In this document: positions 62,933-64,000 of the stretch, one piece after another | How the letters are laid out: every line of letters starts with the position of its first letter | Position numbering within the stretch: position 1 is the stretch's first letter | Assembly (NCBI RefSeq): GCF_013141825.1 | Contig: NZ_RZNH01000023.1 | Span: forward strand, 3,812-67,811 | Direction of reading: 5' to 3' | DNA length: 64,000 nt | Source: Marinifilum caeruleilacunae | GTDB taxonomy: Bacteria > Bacteroidota > Bacteroidia > Bacteroidales > Marinifilaceae | Made by a program: the position numbers and the translations under genes | The notes under the pieces: model-generated | Databases searched by the model: none | Told to the model about the DNA's origin: nothing | The model's input: only the letters and a program-made list of their open reading frames with translations

Positions 62933-64000
62933 TTACACTTCCTCTACTAGTAGGCTTCTATCTTTTATAGTGAATTTCACTTTTTTTGTCAGCTCAATCA
63001 ACTCCAATATCTGATCGATATTGTCGTATCGGGTAAGATCTCCTGTAAATCTTAAATCTCTTACAGACTCATTTAAGAAGATAATTTCAACATCATACCA
63101 TCTTGAAAGTCTCATCATGATCTTTTCCAAGCTCTCATCTTCAAAAACAAATCTCCCATCTTTCCATGCAGTAAATACATCTGTATCAACTACATGCTTT
63201 TTGGCTTTACCTGTAACCCTATTGAAAAGGTACTGGTCGTTTGGCATTAGTTGATCTTTACTGCCAAATATGGTATCACGAACTTCAACCTTACCCTCGA
63301 CTAAGGTAGTTACAATTTCGTTTAAATCGGGGTAGGCATTTACATTAAACGAGGTACCAAGCACTTTCACTTGTGCTTTATTTACGTCGACAACAAATGG
63401 ATGAGCCGGATCTTTAGCTACTTCAAAGTATCCCTCCCCTTCTAGGTCTACTTTTCTTACCCCCGATCCAAATTCTGATGGAAACCTAAGTTTCGAATTT
63501 GAATTCAGCCAAATTCTGGTTCCATCCATCAGTGTCAACTTATATTCCCCCCCTTTGGGAATAATAATGGTATTATAGGTTAATTGCGTTTTGTTGTTAT
63601 CTGATCTTTTTTGATATATCAATTCTTTTGTACTGTTCGAAATGACTACATCACCTTCACTTAGCGTGATTTCTTCGTCGAGCTGATATTGCTCGCCATC
63701 GCTCGTGATTAAAACAGCTTGATGTCTGCCAGGATTGATAAGTCCATCAGAGCTTTGATCAATAAGTGTTGAAAAGAAGAAGGTCGTTCCAATGGCAATA
63801 ATCAAAACTGCCGCAATTCTCATTACATTCAACCTTAATTTTCGAACTTTATCTTTTCTAATTTTCGATTGAATTTTATCCCAACCTGCAGCTTTATTGG
63901 CTTTTTCCAATTTTAATTCTCGATCGAAATACTGCTTTTCAGGACTTTGTGAAAGACTGTGGAACAAAGCAAGGTTCTCCTCTTTTTCATTCTTCCAATT
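62933..64000 (-). CDS. fecR: FecR-type anti-sigma factor (5' end outside the window)
   Basis: At least 355 residues, partial: the frame is open to the window edge (NWKNEKEENLALFHS precedes the TTG at 63967), so the true start lies beyond 64000. Short cytoplasmic part, one transmembrane helix (VMRIAAVLIIAIGTTFFFS), then the periplasmic FecR domain with PKGGEYKLTLMDGTRIWLN, YFEVAKDPAHPFVVDV and LGTSFNVNAYPD, and a C-terminal STN-like DUF4974 segment (SLEKIMMRLSRWYDVEI). It holds an ECF sigma factor, probably encoded just upstream, until SusC signals ligand. Confidence 0.93.
   Translation of the reverse strand, partial: NWKNEKEENLALFHSLSQSPEKQYFDRELKLEKANKAAGWDKIQSKIRKDKVRKLRLNVMRIAAVLIIAIGTTFFFSTLIDQSSDGLINPGRHQAVLITSDGEQYQLDEEITLSEGDVVISNSTKELIYQKRSDNNKTQLTYNTIIIPKGGEYKLTLMDGTRIWLNSNSKLRFPSEFGSGVRKVDLEGEGYFEVAKDPAHPFVVDVNKAQVKVLGTSFNVNAYPDLNEIVTTLVEGKVEVRDTIFGSKDQLMPNDQYLFNRVTGKAKKHVVDTDVFTAWKDGRFVFEDESLEKIMMRLSRWYDVEIIFLNESVRDLRFTGDLTRYDNIDQILELIELTKKVKFTIKDRSLLVEEV

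Overview
The window looks like a chromosome segment of a low-GC, Gram-negative Bacteroidota, most likely a marine Bacteroidales/Marinilabiliales-type organism. This rests on type 9 secretion/gliding genes (PorX, PorW/SprE-like, GldH), a SusC/SusD pair with a FecR anti-sigma factor, Bacteroidetes promoters (TTTG, 18-21 bp, TAnnTTTG) and a class II ribonucleotide reductase. The genus is inference. Layout: positions 1-15436 are an AT-rich accessory region ending at the 3' side of a tRNA-Cys gene (15486-15556, minus). It holds (a) a small mobile element at about 817-6064 with two divergent HTH regulators around a palindromic operator, an excisionase-like protein, a G2P-like phage/plasmid replication initiator, a serine recombinase and small accessory proteins, two of which share a zinc finger; (b) a three-gene operon at 6975-8857 (a TIR protein, a ThsB/MTH538-type TIR-like protein and a one-helix membrane protein) behind a perfect 22-bp palindrome; (c) a membrane-protein gene flanked by two related intergenic repeats; (d) a 1372-residue NACHT/STAND-like ATPase with a C-terminal PD-(D/E)XK nuclease motif; and (e) decayed gene pieces (DUF2971 and sulfatase C-terminus) next to the tRNA. 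From 15.6 kb onward the sequence is housekeeping: folB, glnS, gltX, a single-domain response regulator, a predicted independent small RNA, nrdJ, waaA, a large outer-membrane protein, a Cof-type HAD phosphatase, a putative operon porW-porX-tsaE-alanine dehydrogenase, then holB-ricT-gldH-trmB-ATL-mrp, pgk, a 1645-residue repeat-rich surface protein and a LuxE-like gene. The last 15 kb is carbohydrate uptake and galactose metabolism. A galK-galT-SGLT symporter-galE-galM operon lies downstream of a GntR/AraR-like regulator. A 20-bp motif shared between the galK promoter and the regulator's own promoter predicts repression of the operon plus autoregulation. Further upstream is a fecR-susC-susD-metallopeptidase operon, with fecR cut by the window edge. 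The galactose block forms a Leloir pathway: symporter import, GalM anomer conversion, GalK phosphorylation, GalT uridylyl exchange and GalE epimerisation. The best candidate for an undescribed system is the TIR/TIR-like/membrane operon; the C-terminal-nuclease STAND gene is second. No database search was possible, so novelty is untested.
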